The notes beneath the pieces are model-generated. The model was not told where the DNA came from, searched no databases, and worked only from the letters and a program-made list of their open reading frames with translations. A DNA stretch of 64,000 bases from Salinisphaera orenii subsp. halophila YIM 95161. GTDB taxonomy: Bacteria > Pseudomonadota > Gammaproteobacteria > Nevskiales > Salinisphaeraceae. How positions within the stretch are numbered: the stretch's first letter is position 1; the number at the start of each line of letters is the position of its first letter. Both the position numbers and the translations under genes were made by a program. The stretch is taken from positions 45,987 to 109,986 of the forward strand of contig NZ_AYKF01000121.1 in assembly GCF_003732545.1 (NCBI RefSeq). Reading direction: 5' to 3'. Positions 45,370 through 54,246 of this stretch are shown one piece after another.

Positions 45370-47775
45370 TCAGCCGTCGGCCGGGGCGTCGCCGGTTTCC
45401 GAGGGCGCTGCATCGTCGCCGCGCTTGCGCGTCTTCTCCGGCGCAGACTCGCCACCCCCCGCGGGACCTTCGATCACGCGCAGGTTGGCCGCCGGCGCAT
45501 TGCCGGAACGGTCCTCACCGAAGTAGACCGTCTGATGCGGGAACGGGATCTCGATGCCCGCGCGGTCGAAGTGCAGCTTGACCAGCCGGTTGAAGGCACG
45601 GCCCACGCCCCACTGGGTTCCGGGCAGCGTCTTGATCATGATGCGGATGTTGACCGAACTGTCGGCGAGCGCGGTCACGCCGGGCACCGTCATGTCCTCG
45701 AGGATATTGGGGCCGACGTCCGGATCGGCTTTGAGATCCTCGAAGGCTTCGCGCAGGTGCGCGATCGCGTTGTCGATGTCCTCGCGATAGGCGATGCCGT
45801 ACTCGGTCCGGAAGTAGGCCCAGTCGCGCATGTAGTTCGACACGACGTCGGCCGAGGAGAACGGCACCACGTGGTAGGCGCCGTCGATGTCGCGGATCGA
45901 CACCGAGCGGATGGTCAGCCGTTCGGCCGTGCCGGTGATGCCGCCCACCGACACCACGTCGCCGGTGTTCATCGCATTCTCGAGCTGAATGAACACACCG
46001 GTGATGATGTCCTGCACGAGCTTCTGGGCACCGAAACCGATGGCCAGGCCGAGCACGCCGGCGCCGGCGATGAGCGGGCCGATGTCCACACCGATCTGCG
46101 ACAGCGCGATCATCAGCGTCATCGTGGCGATGATGATCGCCAGCGCGTTGCGGAACAGCACGAGCAGCGTCTGCTGCCGGGCGCTGGGCGCCCCGCCGCC
46201 GGTGCTGGGGCTCAGCCGGTGCTCGATCACGCTCGCGGTGATCAGCCAGATCAGCGCCGCTGCGATCAGCACGATGGCCACCCGGATCGCCACGCTGACG
46301 GTGGTCACGCCGGCATCCGAGGCCAGCCAGGCGCCGAAGTCGAACAGCCCCCAGGCGCTGGCGCTGGCGATCACCGCGGCGACGATCAGCAGAATGACGA
46401 CGCGGATGATCTTGAGCGCGTTCGGGATATAGGAGTTCACCCGGGGCTCGAGCATCGGCAGCTTGTCGCGCATGTTCGACGAGAAGGTCACACGCTTGCC
46501 GATGGCCTTGGACAGCAGGCCGGAGATACCGAAGCCGATCGCCGCGGCGATCAGCGTCTGCGCGGTCGCCGAGAGCATGTACGGCAGCGCCCCGTCCGGA
46601 TCGACCTGGCTGGAGACGAACAGCGTCGTGAAGTAGGCGATCGCCAGTACGATCCACAGCCGCGAGAACACGCGGTAGAGCACGGCGAAGAAGCCGACCG
46701 ACGCGTTGTCGGCCATGCGCATGAGCCGCTCGGTGAACAGCCGGCGGTTCTTGAAGATGACCGACAGCGCGTAGATGTAGGCGCCGCCCATCAGCAGGAA
46801 ACTGACCGCAGCGCCGAGGAAGTACGACAGCTGCACGTTGACGATTGGCACCACCACCAGCAGGCCGTAACCGATGACGCTGACGAACCAGCGCAGCCGC
46901 ACGCTCCACCAGGCGGCCACGGAATCGGGAATGCGCAGCAGACGCAGGCTCTCGTAGCGGGCCGCGAACACGCCGCGGATCGCGACCTTGGCCAGTTCGA
47001 TCAGCGCGAAGGCGTTGATGAAAAGCGACTCGCGCGTACCCATCGTGCCGGACTCGCCGAACACGTAGAGCCCGGCGAGATAGCCGGCCCCGCAGGCCGC
47101 CAGGACCACCAGCGCATCCACCAGTATGGCGAGCGTGATCGCGCTGCCCCGACGCACGATCACACCGATGCCGGTCTCGGCCTTCTGCGCGAAGCGGCCG
47201 ATGGCGGCGAACAGCGACGCCGCCAGAAAACGCAGCACGAAGAAGGCCGCGACCGTGGATACGGCGACCAGCGCGAAGGCGATCACGGCGTTGAAGAACG
47301 CGGTCGCGTCGAACTCAGGGCCGGGGCCGGAGTCGTCGTCGATCGAACTGATCATCGACCAGGCCGCACCCAGCTTGTCGCCGATCACCTCCGCCCAGGC
47401 GGCGGTGTTCTGCGCGAACTGCCGTGCGAAAGACACGCGTTCGGCGCTCGCATCGGCCTGCGCCTCGACCGCGGTGTCGGCATCGGTCGGCGGCGGCACG
47501 AGGGCATCGGCGGTCTCGGCTTCCGTGGTCTCGGCCTGCCCCTCGGCGGCTCGACGCAGCTCGTCGACCAGCCGGTCCCGGGTCTCGTCGTTCTCGATCA
47601 GATCGGCGAGCTGGCTCAGTGGCAGCGCCTGATCGGAGGCATCGGCCGCGGCGCCGTCGGCCCCGTCATTCTGGGCCATCGCCAACGGCGCGCACAGCAC
47701 CGCCAGCATGCCGAGACACAGAACCAGGATACGCAGCGTATTGCCGGGAGTTCGCGAAGCGCGCGCTCGAGTCAT
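45370..47775 (-). CDS. Large MscS-type mechanosensitive ion channel
   Basis: An 801-residue YbiO/MscM-like channel. A signal peptide (cleavage after LAMAQ near residue 34) is followed by a periplasmic coiled region, about eleven hydrophobic segments, and the MscS core: the pore helix region GPLIAGAGVLGLAIGFGAQ, the beta domain with NTGDVVSVGGITGTAE, and a C-terminal alpha/beta domain. An acidic, low-complexity tail follows (EKTRKRGDDA onward). It should open under membrane tension to release solutes during osmotic downshock, fitting an organism handling betaine-type osmolytes. ATG 47775 gives a proper signal peptide. Confidence 0.92.
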   Translation of the reverse strand: MTRARASRTPGNTLRILVLCLGMLAVLCAPLAMAQNDGADGAAADASDQALPLSQLADLIENDETRDRLVDELRRAAEGQAETTEAETADALVPPPTDADTAVEAQADASAERVSFARQFAQNTAAWAEVIGDKLGAAWSMISSIDDDSGPGPEFDATAFFNAVIAFALVAVSTVAAFFVLRFLAASLFAAIGRFAQKAETGIGVIVRRGSAITLAILVDALVVLAACGAGYLAGLYVFGESGTMGTRESLFINAFALIELAKVAIRGVFAARYESLRLLRIPDSVAAWWSVRLRWFVSVIGYGLLVVVPIVNVQLSYFLGAAVSFLLMGGAYIYALSVIFKNRRLFTERLMRMADNASVGFFAVLYRVFSRLWIVLAIAYFTTLFVSSQVDPDGALPYMLSATAQTLIAAAIGFGISGLLSKAIGKRVTFSSNMRDKLPMLEPRVNSYIPNALKIIRVVILLIVAAVIASASAWGLFDFGAWLASDAGVTTVSVAIRVAIVLIAAALIWLITASVIEHRLSPSTGGGAPSARQQTLLVLFRNALAIIIATMTLMIALSQIGVDIGPLIAGAGVLGLAIGFGAQKLVQDIITGVFIQLENAMNTGDVVSVGGITGTAERLTIRSVSIRDIDGAYHVVPFSSADVVSNYMRDWAYFRTEYGIAYREDIDNAIAHLREAFEDLKADPDVGPNILEDMTVPGVTALADSSVNIRIMIKTLPGTQWGVGRAFNRLVKLHFDRAGIEIPFPHQTVYFGEDRSGNAPAANLRVIEGPAGGGESAPEKTRKRGDDAAPSETGDAPADG

Positions 47776-48002
47776 GATACGTCTGTCCTTGATTGGATTC
47801 GCCGAAACGCCGTCGCGGGCGCAGGCCGGGTACGGGTGGCTCCGTATGATGACGACATGTTGCGCGCGAGACAAACCGGGCCGTGAGCCGCGCCGGACGG
47901 GTCGCCAGCCGCGGGCATCCGGATTCCGGCGCCATCGATGTTTCACGCGGCATTCAGGCGCGGCGCGCGAATCTCGAGGCAGAGTCCACGACAGAGACGC
48001 CC

Positions 48003-48398
48003 ATGACCCCCCGAATCATCCTCCTGCTCGCCGTTGTCGCCATTGGCGGCTGCGCCTACCACGACGGCGGCCGCCAAGGTGCGCGGCATGGTGGCCCGCA
48101 CGCCGGCACAATCGACCACCGCGACTATCGCGACTACCACTATGACCGGCGCGCCTACCGCCATGATCGCCATGACCGCCATGACGGGCACGACCGTCGC
48201 GGGCATGAGCGCTACGAGCGACGCCGTGATGCCCGACACGACGTGCGCTTCGGCCCGGACCGGCAACCGCGGGGCCGCCACGGCGAAGGCAAGGCACGGG
48301 GCCACGAGCGCCGTGCACAACGCCACCGCGGCGATCACCGCCACGATCCGCGCCGAGATCGGCAGGCCTCGCATGAGCGCTTTGAGCGTCGCGACTGA
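48003..48398 (+). CDS. Small lipoprotein with His/Asp/Arg-rich repeats
   Basis: A 131-residue predicted lipoprotein: a hydrophobic signal (RIILLLAVVAIGGC) with lipobox IGGC at about residues 13-16, then a tail made almost entirely of His, Arg, Asp, Gly and Tyr, with runs of HDR and HDG units around residues 45-60. No known domain is present. The histidine density suggests metal binding, but that is inference. It is divergent from the MscS gene. The lipobox in the right place is the main reason to accept it as a gene. Confidence 0.55.
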   Translation: MTPRIILLLAVVAIGGCAYHDGGRQGARHGGPHAGTIDHRDYRDYHYDRRAYRHDRHDRHDGHDRRGHERYERRRDARHDVRFGPDRQPRGRHGEGKARGHERRAQRHRGDHRHDPRRDRQASHERFERRD

Positions 48399-49019
48399 TA
48401 GGCATTGACGGCGGCGCCGCCTCGCGCCCCTGGTCAGGTGCGGCCGCCGGGCGCTCGCGCGAGCGTCGATACGACGGCGGGTGCCGCAATTCGGCACCGC
48501 CTGTCGGCACGCGCGTGATGATCGCCGCCTCGCCGCCGCTCCATCCCGGGCGATCGGCACCCAAAGCAGTCGTACAGGCCGTCTCTCCGGCTGGTCGGGC
48601 CGCGGGCGCACGGGGCTCGATCACGTCCAATGAAAGCACGAAGACCACTCGTGCACTGGCCTGCCTGTCGCGAAAGCGTCGACACCCCGAAACGTGCCGG
48701 GCTGAGTTCGGCCATCGGCGACCGTATCGCCCCGTCGCGCATTCGATGTCGATCGATCGGTGGCCGCGGCAGGCGCAAAAAAGCCGCACGACGCGGCGCC
48801 TGCGGCGATGCAAATCGGCGACTCGCCGGTCGCGGACCTCGCTTCGACTCACCGCGTGCGCGTGGCCCGCCCATCTCGAGACAGCGGCGCGTCACGACGG
48901 CTGTAGCCGCGAAGGGGCTGCCGCGCCGTTGCCGGCACAGTCACACGCCGACACAAGGACAGCGCTTTTTCCACGAAGAGCCGCCGCCGGCCGATGCGGC
49001 GGCGGCCCCGGGCGCCGGG
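48399..49019. other. Intergenic gap between lipoprotein and aminotransferase, with terminator-like hairpin
   Basis: 621 bp without a credible gene. At its right end a 9-bp perfect GCCGCCGCC/GGCGGCGGC inverted repeat (48980-48988 and 48998-49006) lies 14 bp beyond the stop of the leftward aminotransferase gene and is a probable terminator for it. Nothing else recognised. Confidence 0.45.
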
Positions 49020-50282
49020 TCAGCCGGTCGCGTCGAGCGCGTTGGCGAAGATGTCGACGGCCTCGTCGACCTGGGCAGCGGTGACCACCAGCGGCGGTAG
49101 CCAGCGCACCACCTGCTTGCCGGGCCCGCAGCGCAGCAGCAGCAGGCCGTGGGACTCGCAGATCTTGACGATCTGCTCCGCACGGTCGCCGTCGGGCACG
49201 CCGTCCTTCTGAATCTCGGCGCCCATCATCAGACCCTTGCCGCGCACGTCGCCGATGCAGGAATGCTTGTCCTTGAGGGCGTCGAGACGGTCCTTGAGAT
49301 GCGCGCCCTGGGCGGCCGCGTTCTCGACCAGGCCCTCTTCCTCGATCACGTCGAGCGTGGCCAGCGCGGCCGCGCAGGCGACCGCGTTGCCGCCGTAGGT
49401 GCCGCCCTGGGAGCCGGACCAGCCCTTCTCCATGATGTGCTGGGGCGCGGCGCAAGCCGACAGCGGGAAGCCACTGGCCAGCCCCTTGGCGGTCATGACG
49501 ATGTCCGGCTGGACATCGAAGTGGCTGTGGCACCAGAAGCGACCGGTACGGCCGTAGCCGGACTGGACCTCATCGATGCCGAGCAGCATGTCGTGATGGT
49601 CGCAGCGCTCACGCAGGCCGGCCATGAAGCGCGCGTTGGCGGGCACGAAGCCGCCCTCGCCCTGGATGGGCTCGATGAGCATGCCGGCAGTGTCCTTCGG
49701 CGAGCTGAGCGTCTGGAAGATGAAGTCCAGCTCGCGCAGGCAGAAGTCCGTCGCCTCCTCCTCGGACCAGCCGTAGCGGAAGGCGTTTGGGAACGGCGCG
49801 ACCACCACGCCGCCCATCAGCGGCTGCAGGCCGGCGGTGTAGGCCGTGCCCGAGGTCGTCAGCGAAGCCGCGCCCATGGTGCGGCCGTGGAAGCCACCGT
49901 GGAAGACCACGATGTTCGGACGGCCGGTGGCGTGGCGCATCAGCCGCATCGCCGACTCGGCCGCCTCGGTGCCGGCGCTGGCGTAGAACAGCGCGTCGAT
50001 ATCGCCGGGCATCTTCTCGCCGAGCCGGGCCGAGAGCTCCTGGATCGGCTTGTGCATGATCGTGGTGTACTGGCCGTGGATCAGCTTGCCGACCTGCTCC
50101 TGCGCGGCCGCGACCACCTTCGGATGACAGTGACCGGTGCTGGTCACGCCGATGCCGGCGGTGAAGTCGAGGTGGCGACGCCCCTCGGTGTCGATGATGT
50201 AGCAGCCTTCACCGCGTTCGGCGACAACGCCGGTGGCCTGCTTGAGCAGCGGGGACAGATGGCCGGGGCGATTTGCCGTCAT
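49020..50282 (-). CDS. Class III omega-aminotransferase (4-aminobutyrate aminotransferase-like)
   Basis: A 420-residue class III PLP enzyme. The PLP lysine is in MTAKGLASGFPLSA; the cofactor Asp is in GIDEVQSGYGRTG; FYASAGTEAAESAM and FHGGFHGRTMGA are the phosphate-binding segments. Length and motifs fit GabT or related omega-amino acid transaminases. ATG 50282 has GGAG 8 nt upstream; an in-frame start at 50294 overlaps it. It could feed a semialdehyde to the GabD-type enzyme 27 kb away. The upstream neighbour is a malate/tartrate dehydrogenase gene about 100 bp away. Confidence 0.9.
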   Translation of the reverse strand: MTANRPGHLSPLLKQATGVVAERGEGCYIIDTEGRRHLDFTAGIGVTSTGHCHPKVVAAAQEQVGKLIHGQYTTIMHKPIQELSARLGEKMPGDIDALFYASAGTEAAESAMRLMRHATGRPNIVVFHGGFHGRTMGAASLTTSGTAYTAGLQPLMGGVVVAPFPNAFRYGWSEEEATDFCLRELDFIFQTLSSPKDTAGMLIEPIQGEGGFVPANARFMAGLRERCDHHDMLLGIDEVQSGYGRTGRFWCHSHFDVQPDIVMTAKGLASGFPLSACAAPQHIMEKGWSGSQGGTYGGNAVACAAALATLDVIEEEGLVENAAAQGAHLKDRLDALKDKHSCIGDVRGKGLMMGAEIQKDGVPDGDRAEQIVKICESHGLLLLRCGPGKQVVRWLPPLVVTAAQVDEAVDIFANALDATG

Positions 50283-50382
50283 GAGGTTCTCCAACTGGTG
50301 TTCGTGGTCGCGCTCCGCGCGAGCCTAGCCGGGTCTCCGGCCGGTTTCAATCAAAGTCGGCGCCGGCACGCGCCGACGGGAC

Positions 50383-51531
50383 TCAGAGTGCGCCGATCAC
50401 GGCGTCGCCGATGGCGTCGGTGGCCCGGGCCTCGCCGCCGTGGGCGGCCAGATCCGCACTCACCGCGGTCCGCAGGCGCTCGGCCGCCCGCGCCGCGGCC
50501 GGATCCTCGACGCCCATCCAGTCGAGCATCATCGCCGTCGTCAGCAGCATCGCCGCGGGACCGGCGAGGTTGCGGCCCGCGATGTCGGGCGCGCTGCCGT
50601 GGGTGGGCTCGAACATGGGCGGACGCGAACGGTCGGACGGGTTGATGTTGGACGACGGCGACACGCCCATGCCGCCGTTGAGCACGGCGGCGAGGTCGGT
50701 GAGGATATCGCCGTGCAGATTGGACGCCACCACCACGTCGAACATCCACGGGTGGCTGACGAACTTCATGCAGGCCGCATCCACCAGCTCGTGGTGGGTG
50801 TCGACGTCGGGATAGTCCGCGGCGACACGGGCGAAGATCTCGGTGTACATGTCGCCCCAGTAGCGCTGGGCGTTGCGCTTGGTCACGAGACAGACCTGGC
50901 TGGCGCGGGCCTCGCGGCCGAACTCGCGCGCTCGCCCGTCACTGGCCCGATCGTCGGCCCGCACACGGGCCTGCTCGAAGGCGTGCCGGACGATGCGCTC
51001 GGTCGCCCGATGCGTGAACAGCGCGACCTGAGTGGCGATCTCGTGGGGCGTGCCGACAGCCAGCCGGCCGCCCTGATTGACGTACTCGCCCTCGCTGTTC
51101 TCGCGGATGACGAGCATATCGATATCCGCCGCCCGCGGGTCCGCCAGGTACTGGTTCGCGCCCGGCAGCGGGCGGCAGGGACGCTCGCAGCACCACTGAT
51201 CGAACCCCTTGCGGATTTCCAGCAGCGGCGCCAGCGAGACCGCATCCGACAGCAGGTACCGATCCGGATCGCTGGTCGGCCCCGGGTCGCCCAGGGCACC
51301 GAGCAGAATAGCGTCGAACGCGGCCAGCTGGTCCAGATAGTCCGCGGGCGCGCTCTCGCCGTGGCGCTCGTGCCAGGCATGCGAGGGCCATTCGAAGGTC
51401 GTGCACTCGATCGCCAGTTCGTCGTCCCGCGCGGCGAGCGCCTCGAGGGCGCGCGTGGCCTGCGCCACCACTTCGGGCCCGATACCGTCGCCGGGGAGAA
51501 CCGCGACGCGCCATGTCTTTTGCGTACTCAT
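50383..51531 (-). CDS. Tartrate/D-malate dehydrogenase-type beta-decarboxylating dehydrogenase
   Basis: A 382-residue isocitrate/isopropylmalate dehydrogenase-family enzyme. VAVLPGDGIGPEV opens it, VIRENSEGEYVNQGG is the TtuC/DmlA-type substrate region, and EPTHGSAPDIAGRNLAGP is the NAD-binding region. It probably decarboxylates D-malate, tartrate or a related 2-hydroxy acid. It is 20-30 residues longer than usual, with an Arg/Asp-rich insertion around residues 190-210 (ADDRASDGRAREFGREARA). It starts 16 bp after tadA ends on the same strand. Confidence 0.88.
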   Translation of the reverse strand: MSTQKTWRVAVLPGDGIGPEVVAQATRALEALAARDDELAIECTTFEWPSHAWHERHGESAPADYLDQLAAFDAILLGALGDPGPTSDPDRYLLSDAVSLAPLLEIRKGFDQWCCERPCRPLPGANQYLADPRAADIDMLVIRENSEGEYVNQGGRLAVGTPHEIATQVALFTHRATERIVRHAFEQARVRADDRASDGRAREFGREARASQVCLVTKRNAQRYWGDMYTEIFARVAADYPDVDTHHELVDAACMKFVSHPWMFDVVVASNLHGDILTDLAAVLNGGMGVSPSSNINPSDRSRPPMFEPTHGSAPDIAGRNLAGPAAMLLTTAMMLDWMGVEDPAAARAAERLRTAVSADLAAHGGEARATDAIGDAVIGAL

Positions 51532-51547
51532 GGCGCGAGGCTACCAC

Positions 51548-52045
51548 TCAAGCGTCCGGCTGCGCACCGCCCGACGATCCGCCACGGCGGGCGCGGAAGA
51601 AACGACGCAGCAACGCCGCGCTGTCCTCGGCGAGTACGCCGCCCCGATGGGCCACCCGATGATTGAGCCGCGGCTCGTCGAGAATCGAGAAAATCGAATG
51701 CACGCCGCCGGCGCGGAAATCGTCGGCGCCGTAGACCACCCGCGCGATGCGCGCGTGCACGATCGCGCCCGCACACATGCTGCAGGGTTCGAGCGTCGCA
51801 TAGAGCGTGCAGTCGGGCAGGCGGTAATTACCGCGCCGGGCGCAGGCGTCACGCAGGGCGTCGATCTCGGCGTGCGCGGTCGCATCGCGGGCCGCGATCG
51901 GCCGGTTCCAGCCGCGGCCGAGGATGGCGTCGTCGCAGACCACCACCGCGCCCACCGGCACCTCGCCGGCCTCGCCCGCGCGGCGGGCCAGCGCCAGCGC
52001 CTCGCGCATCCAGCGCAGATCGGGCTCGTTCGGGTCGTCGGTCAC
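51548..52045 (-). CDS. tadA: tRNA-specific adenosine deaminase
   Basis: A 165-residue deaminase with the zinc/catalytic motifs HAEID (His and the proton-shuttling Glu) and PCSMCAGA. TadA converts adenosine 34 of tRNA-Arg to inosine and is essential. The chosen start is a GTG at 52045, giving TDDPNEPDLRWMREALALA; longer frames run into sequence without conservation. It lies between the TRAP permease and the dehydrogenase genes. Confidence 0.92.
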   Translation of the reverse strand: MTDDPNEPDLRWMREALALARRAGEAGEVPVGAVVVCDDAILGRGWNRPIAARDATAHAEIDALRDACARRGNYRLPDCTLYATLEPCSMCAGAIVHARIARVVYGADDFRAGGVHSIFSILDEPRLNHRVAHRGGVLAEDSAALLRRFFRARRGGSSGGAQPDA

Positions 52046-52136
52046 GGCCGAGCGCTCTTCCGGCCGGAGGTCACCGCCCCGGCCGCATGGGCGCAGGCGG
52101 CCGTCGGGCCCGGCGCAGGGACGCCCCGGACGCGCC

Positions 52137-54149
52137 TCATGCGGACGCCGACGCGGTGCGGGCGGCGCGAATGTGATGCCACAGCCCCACCGCCACCAGC
52201 ACACCGAGGCCGAGCCCGTCGGTCCAGCCGCCGGGCTTGATGGTCAGCAGCGCCCCGGCCAGCATCACCAGCCGTTCGTACCAGCGCATCCGGATCTCCA
52301 GATAGCCCTGGGTCGAGGCCACGAACGCGAACATCCCGACCAGCGCCGTGGCGATCACCCAGGCGGCGTTGTACCAACTGCCGATATCGATCAGTAGCAG
52401 CTGCGGGTTGAAGAAGAACATGAACGGCAGGATCGCGGTGCGCAGGTCGTAGGTGAAGCCCTGGATGCCGGTGGCGATCGGATCCGCACGCGAGATCGCC
52501 GACGCCGCGTAGGCGGCCAGGCCCACGGGCGGCGTGTCGTCCGCGAGGATGCCGAAATAGAACACGAACAGATGGATGGCAACCAGCGGCACGACCATGC
52601 CGGCCTGCTCGGCCAGGTTGGCGATCACCGGCGCCACCAGCGCCGCCATCACGATGTAGTTGGCGGTGGTCGGCAGACCGATGCCGAGGATCAGCGACGT
52701 CAGCGCCGACAGCACCAGCACGATCCAGATGTTGCCGCCCGAGAGCACGTCGAGCACCTGGGTGAGGCCGTAGCCGAGATTGGTCATCGTGACCATGCCC
52801 ACGATGATGCCGGCCGCCGCGGTGGCCACGGCGATGGTGGTCATGTTGCGCGCGCCCAGCTCCAGCCCGGACACGATGGCGCGCACGCCCGTCCACAGCC
52901 CGCGGGCCAGGCCGCCGTTGCCGCGCACGCCGCGAATCGCCTCCTGCACGAGGATCAGCCCCATGAGCAGGAAGGTCGCGTTCAGGGCGCTGCGCTCCGG
53001 GGTGCGATTGACCCACATCAGCTCGTAGAGCAGAAAGGCGACCGGGATCAGATAGTGCACCCCCTTGAGGAAGGTGGCGCCGAACGGCGGCAGCTCCGAC
53101 CGCGGCATGCCCTTCAGGCCGAGCTTGAGGGCCTCGAGATGCACCACGAACAGCAGCCCCAGATAGGCCAGTACCGCCGGCACCAGCGCGTGGACGATCA
53201 GCTGCGAGTAGGGCATGTCGATGAAGGTCGCCATGATGAAGGCGGCCGCGCCCATGATCGGCGGCATCAGCTGGCCGTTGACCGACGCCGCGACCTCGGT
53301 CGCCCCCGCCTTGACCGGCGGATAGCCGATCTTTTTCATCAGCGGGATCGTGAAGGTGCCGGTGGTCACGGTGTTGGCCGTGGACGACCCCGAGATCACG
53401 CCGGTGAGCAGGCTGGCGACCACCGACGCCTTGGCCGGCCCGCCGCGGAACGTGCCGAGCCCGCTGTAGGCCAGGTCGACGAAGTACTGGCCCGCCCCGG
53501 CCTTGTCCAGCAGCGCGCCGAAGAGCACGAAAAGGAACACGAACGTGGCAGAGACCTGGATCGGCGTGCCCCAGATGCCTTCGGTGGTGATGAACAGTTG
53601 CTGGACCACCTCCGGCCACTGATAGCCGTTGTGCAGATAGAGCACGTCCGGCGGCGTGAGCGGCACGATGCCGGCCGGACCGGTGATGCCGTAGAGCACG
53701 ACGAGCGCCGCGATAACCGGCAGCGCGAAGCCCAGCAGCCGGGTCGAGGCGATGGCGAGGAAGACCAGCAGCGCGGAACCGACCCACACGTCGCGGGTCG
53801 ACGGCAGCCCACCCTGCAGCACCACGATGGTGTAGTAATCGACCAGTATGTAGAGCGCGGCAGCGATGCTCGCGGCCGCCAGCAGCCAGTCATACCACGG
53901 AATGCGATCGCTCGCGCCGCCCTTTCGCGGATAGGCGAGAAAGGCCAGCGCAAAGCCGAAGGCGAGATGGATCGATCCGATCTTCTGCGGATTGAGCGTG
54001 CCGGTATAGCTGGCATAGAGCTGGAAGACGCTCCAGGCCACCGCGATGGCCACCAGCAGCCAGCGCTGCCAGGCCGCGCGCGGCGCGCGTCCGCCGTACT
54101 CGCCGGCTGCGACGAGCTCTTCGGCCTCCGGCCGGACTGGGTCATTCAT
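52137..54149 (-). CDS. TRAP transporter fused large/small permease (4TM/12TM, TAXI type)
   Basis: A 670-residue membrane protein fusing the small and large TRAP subunits, the form paired with TAXI binding proteins. Roughly 16 or more hydrophobic segments are visible. The large-domain signatures VISGSSTANTVTTGTFTIPLM and GIGLPTTANYIVMAAL and the segment ILADDTPPVGLAAYAASAI are present. It should use a sodium or proton gradient to import an organic acid or amino acid delivered by the binding protein. ATG 54149 is used; a GTG directly before it is also possible. The binding-protein gene lies just upstream. Confidence 0.93.
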   Translation of the reverse strand: MNDPVRPEAEELVAAGEYGGRAPRAAWQRWLLVAIAVAWSVFQLYASYTGTLNPQKIGSIHLAFGFALAFLAYPRKGGASDRIPWYDWLLAAASIAAALYILVDYYTIVVLQGGLPSTRDVWVGSALLVFLAIASTRLLGFALPVIAALVVLYGITGPAGIVPLTPPDVLYLHNGYQWPEVVQQLFITTEGIWGTPIQVSATFVFLFVLFGALLDKAGAGQYFVDLAYSGLGTFRGGPAKASVVASLLTGVISGSSTANTVTTGTFTIPLMKKIGYPPVKAGATEVAASVNGQLMPPIMGAAAFIMATFIDMPYSQLIVHALVPAVLAYLGLLFVVHLEALKLGLKGMPRSELPPFGATFLKGVHYLIPVAFLLYELMWVNRTPERSALNATFLLMGLILVQEAIRGVRGNGGLARGLWTGVRAIVSGLELGARNMTTIAVATAAAGIIVGMVTMTNLGYGLTQVLDVLSGGNIWIVLVLSALTSLILGIGLPTTANYIVMAALVAPVIANLAEQAGMVVPLVAIHLFVFYFGILADDTPPVGLAAYAASAISRADPIATGIQGFTYDLRTAILPFMFFFNPQLLLIDIGSWYNAAWVIATALVGMFAFVASTQGYLEIRMRWYERLVMLAGALLTIKPGGWTDGLGLGVLVAVGLWHHIRAARTASASA

Positions 54150-54188
54150 CACGTGCCCCCGACGGAACTCCTACGCATCGAACCGAAA

Positions 54189-54215
54189 GAGCCCCGGCCG
54201 TAACGGTCGGGGCTC
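54189..54215 (-). terminator. Intra-operon attenuator-like hairpin
   Basis: An 11-bp stem with one G-T pair (54189-54199 and 54205-54215, loop GTAAC) lies between the TAXI binding-protein gene and the permease gene. On the transcribed strand it is followed by CTTTC. Such hairpins commonly let the binding protein be made in excess over the permease. Confidence 0.55.
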
Positions 54216-54246
54216 AGCGTGCGAACCGGTGTCACGCCACCGGGGC

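Noticed and set aside
45217..47886. 889-codon rightward frame antisense to the MscS-type gene
   Set aside because: Asp/His/Gln-rich product without domains; the leftward frame has a signal peptide, membrane helices and the MscS core.
48150..48190. CRISPR-like short repeats
   Set aside because: The near-repeats are codon-scale and lie inside the lipoprotein frame, with no spacer structure and no cas genes in the window.
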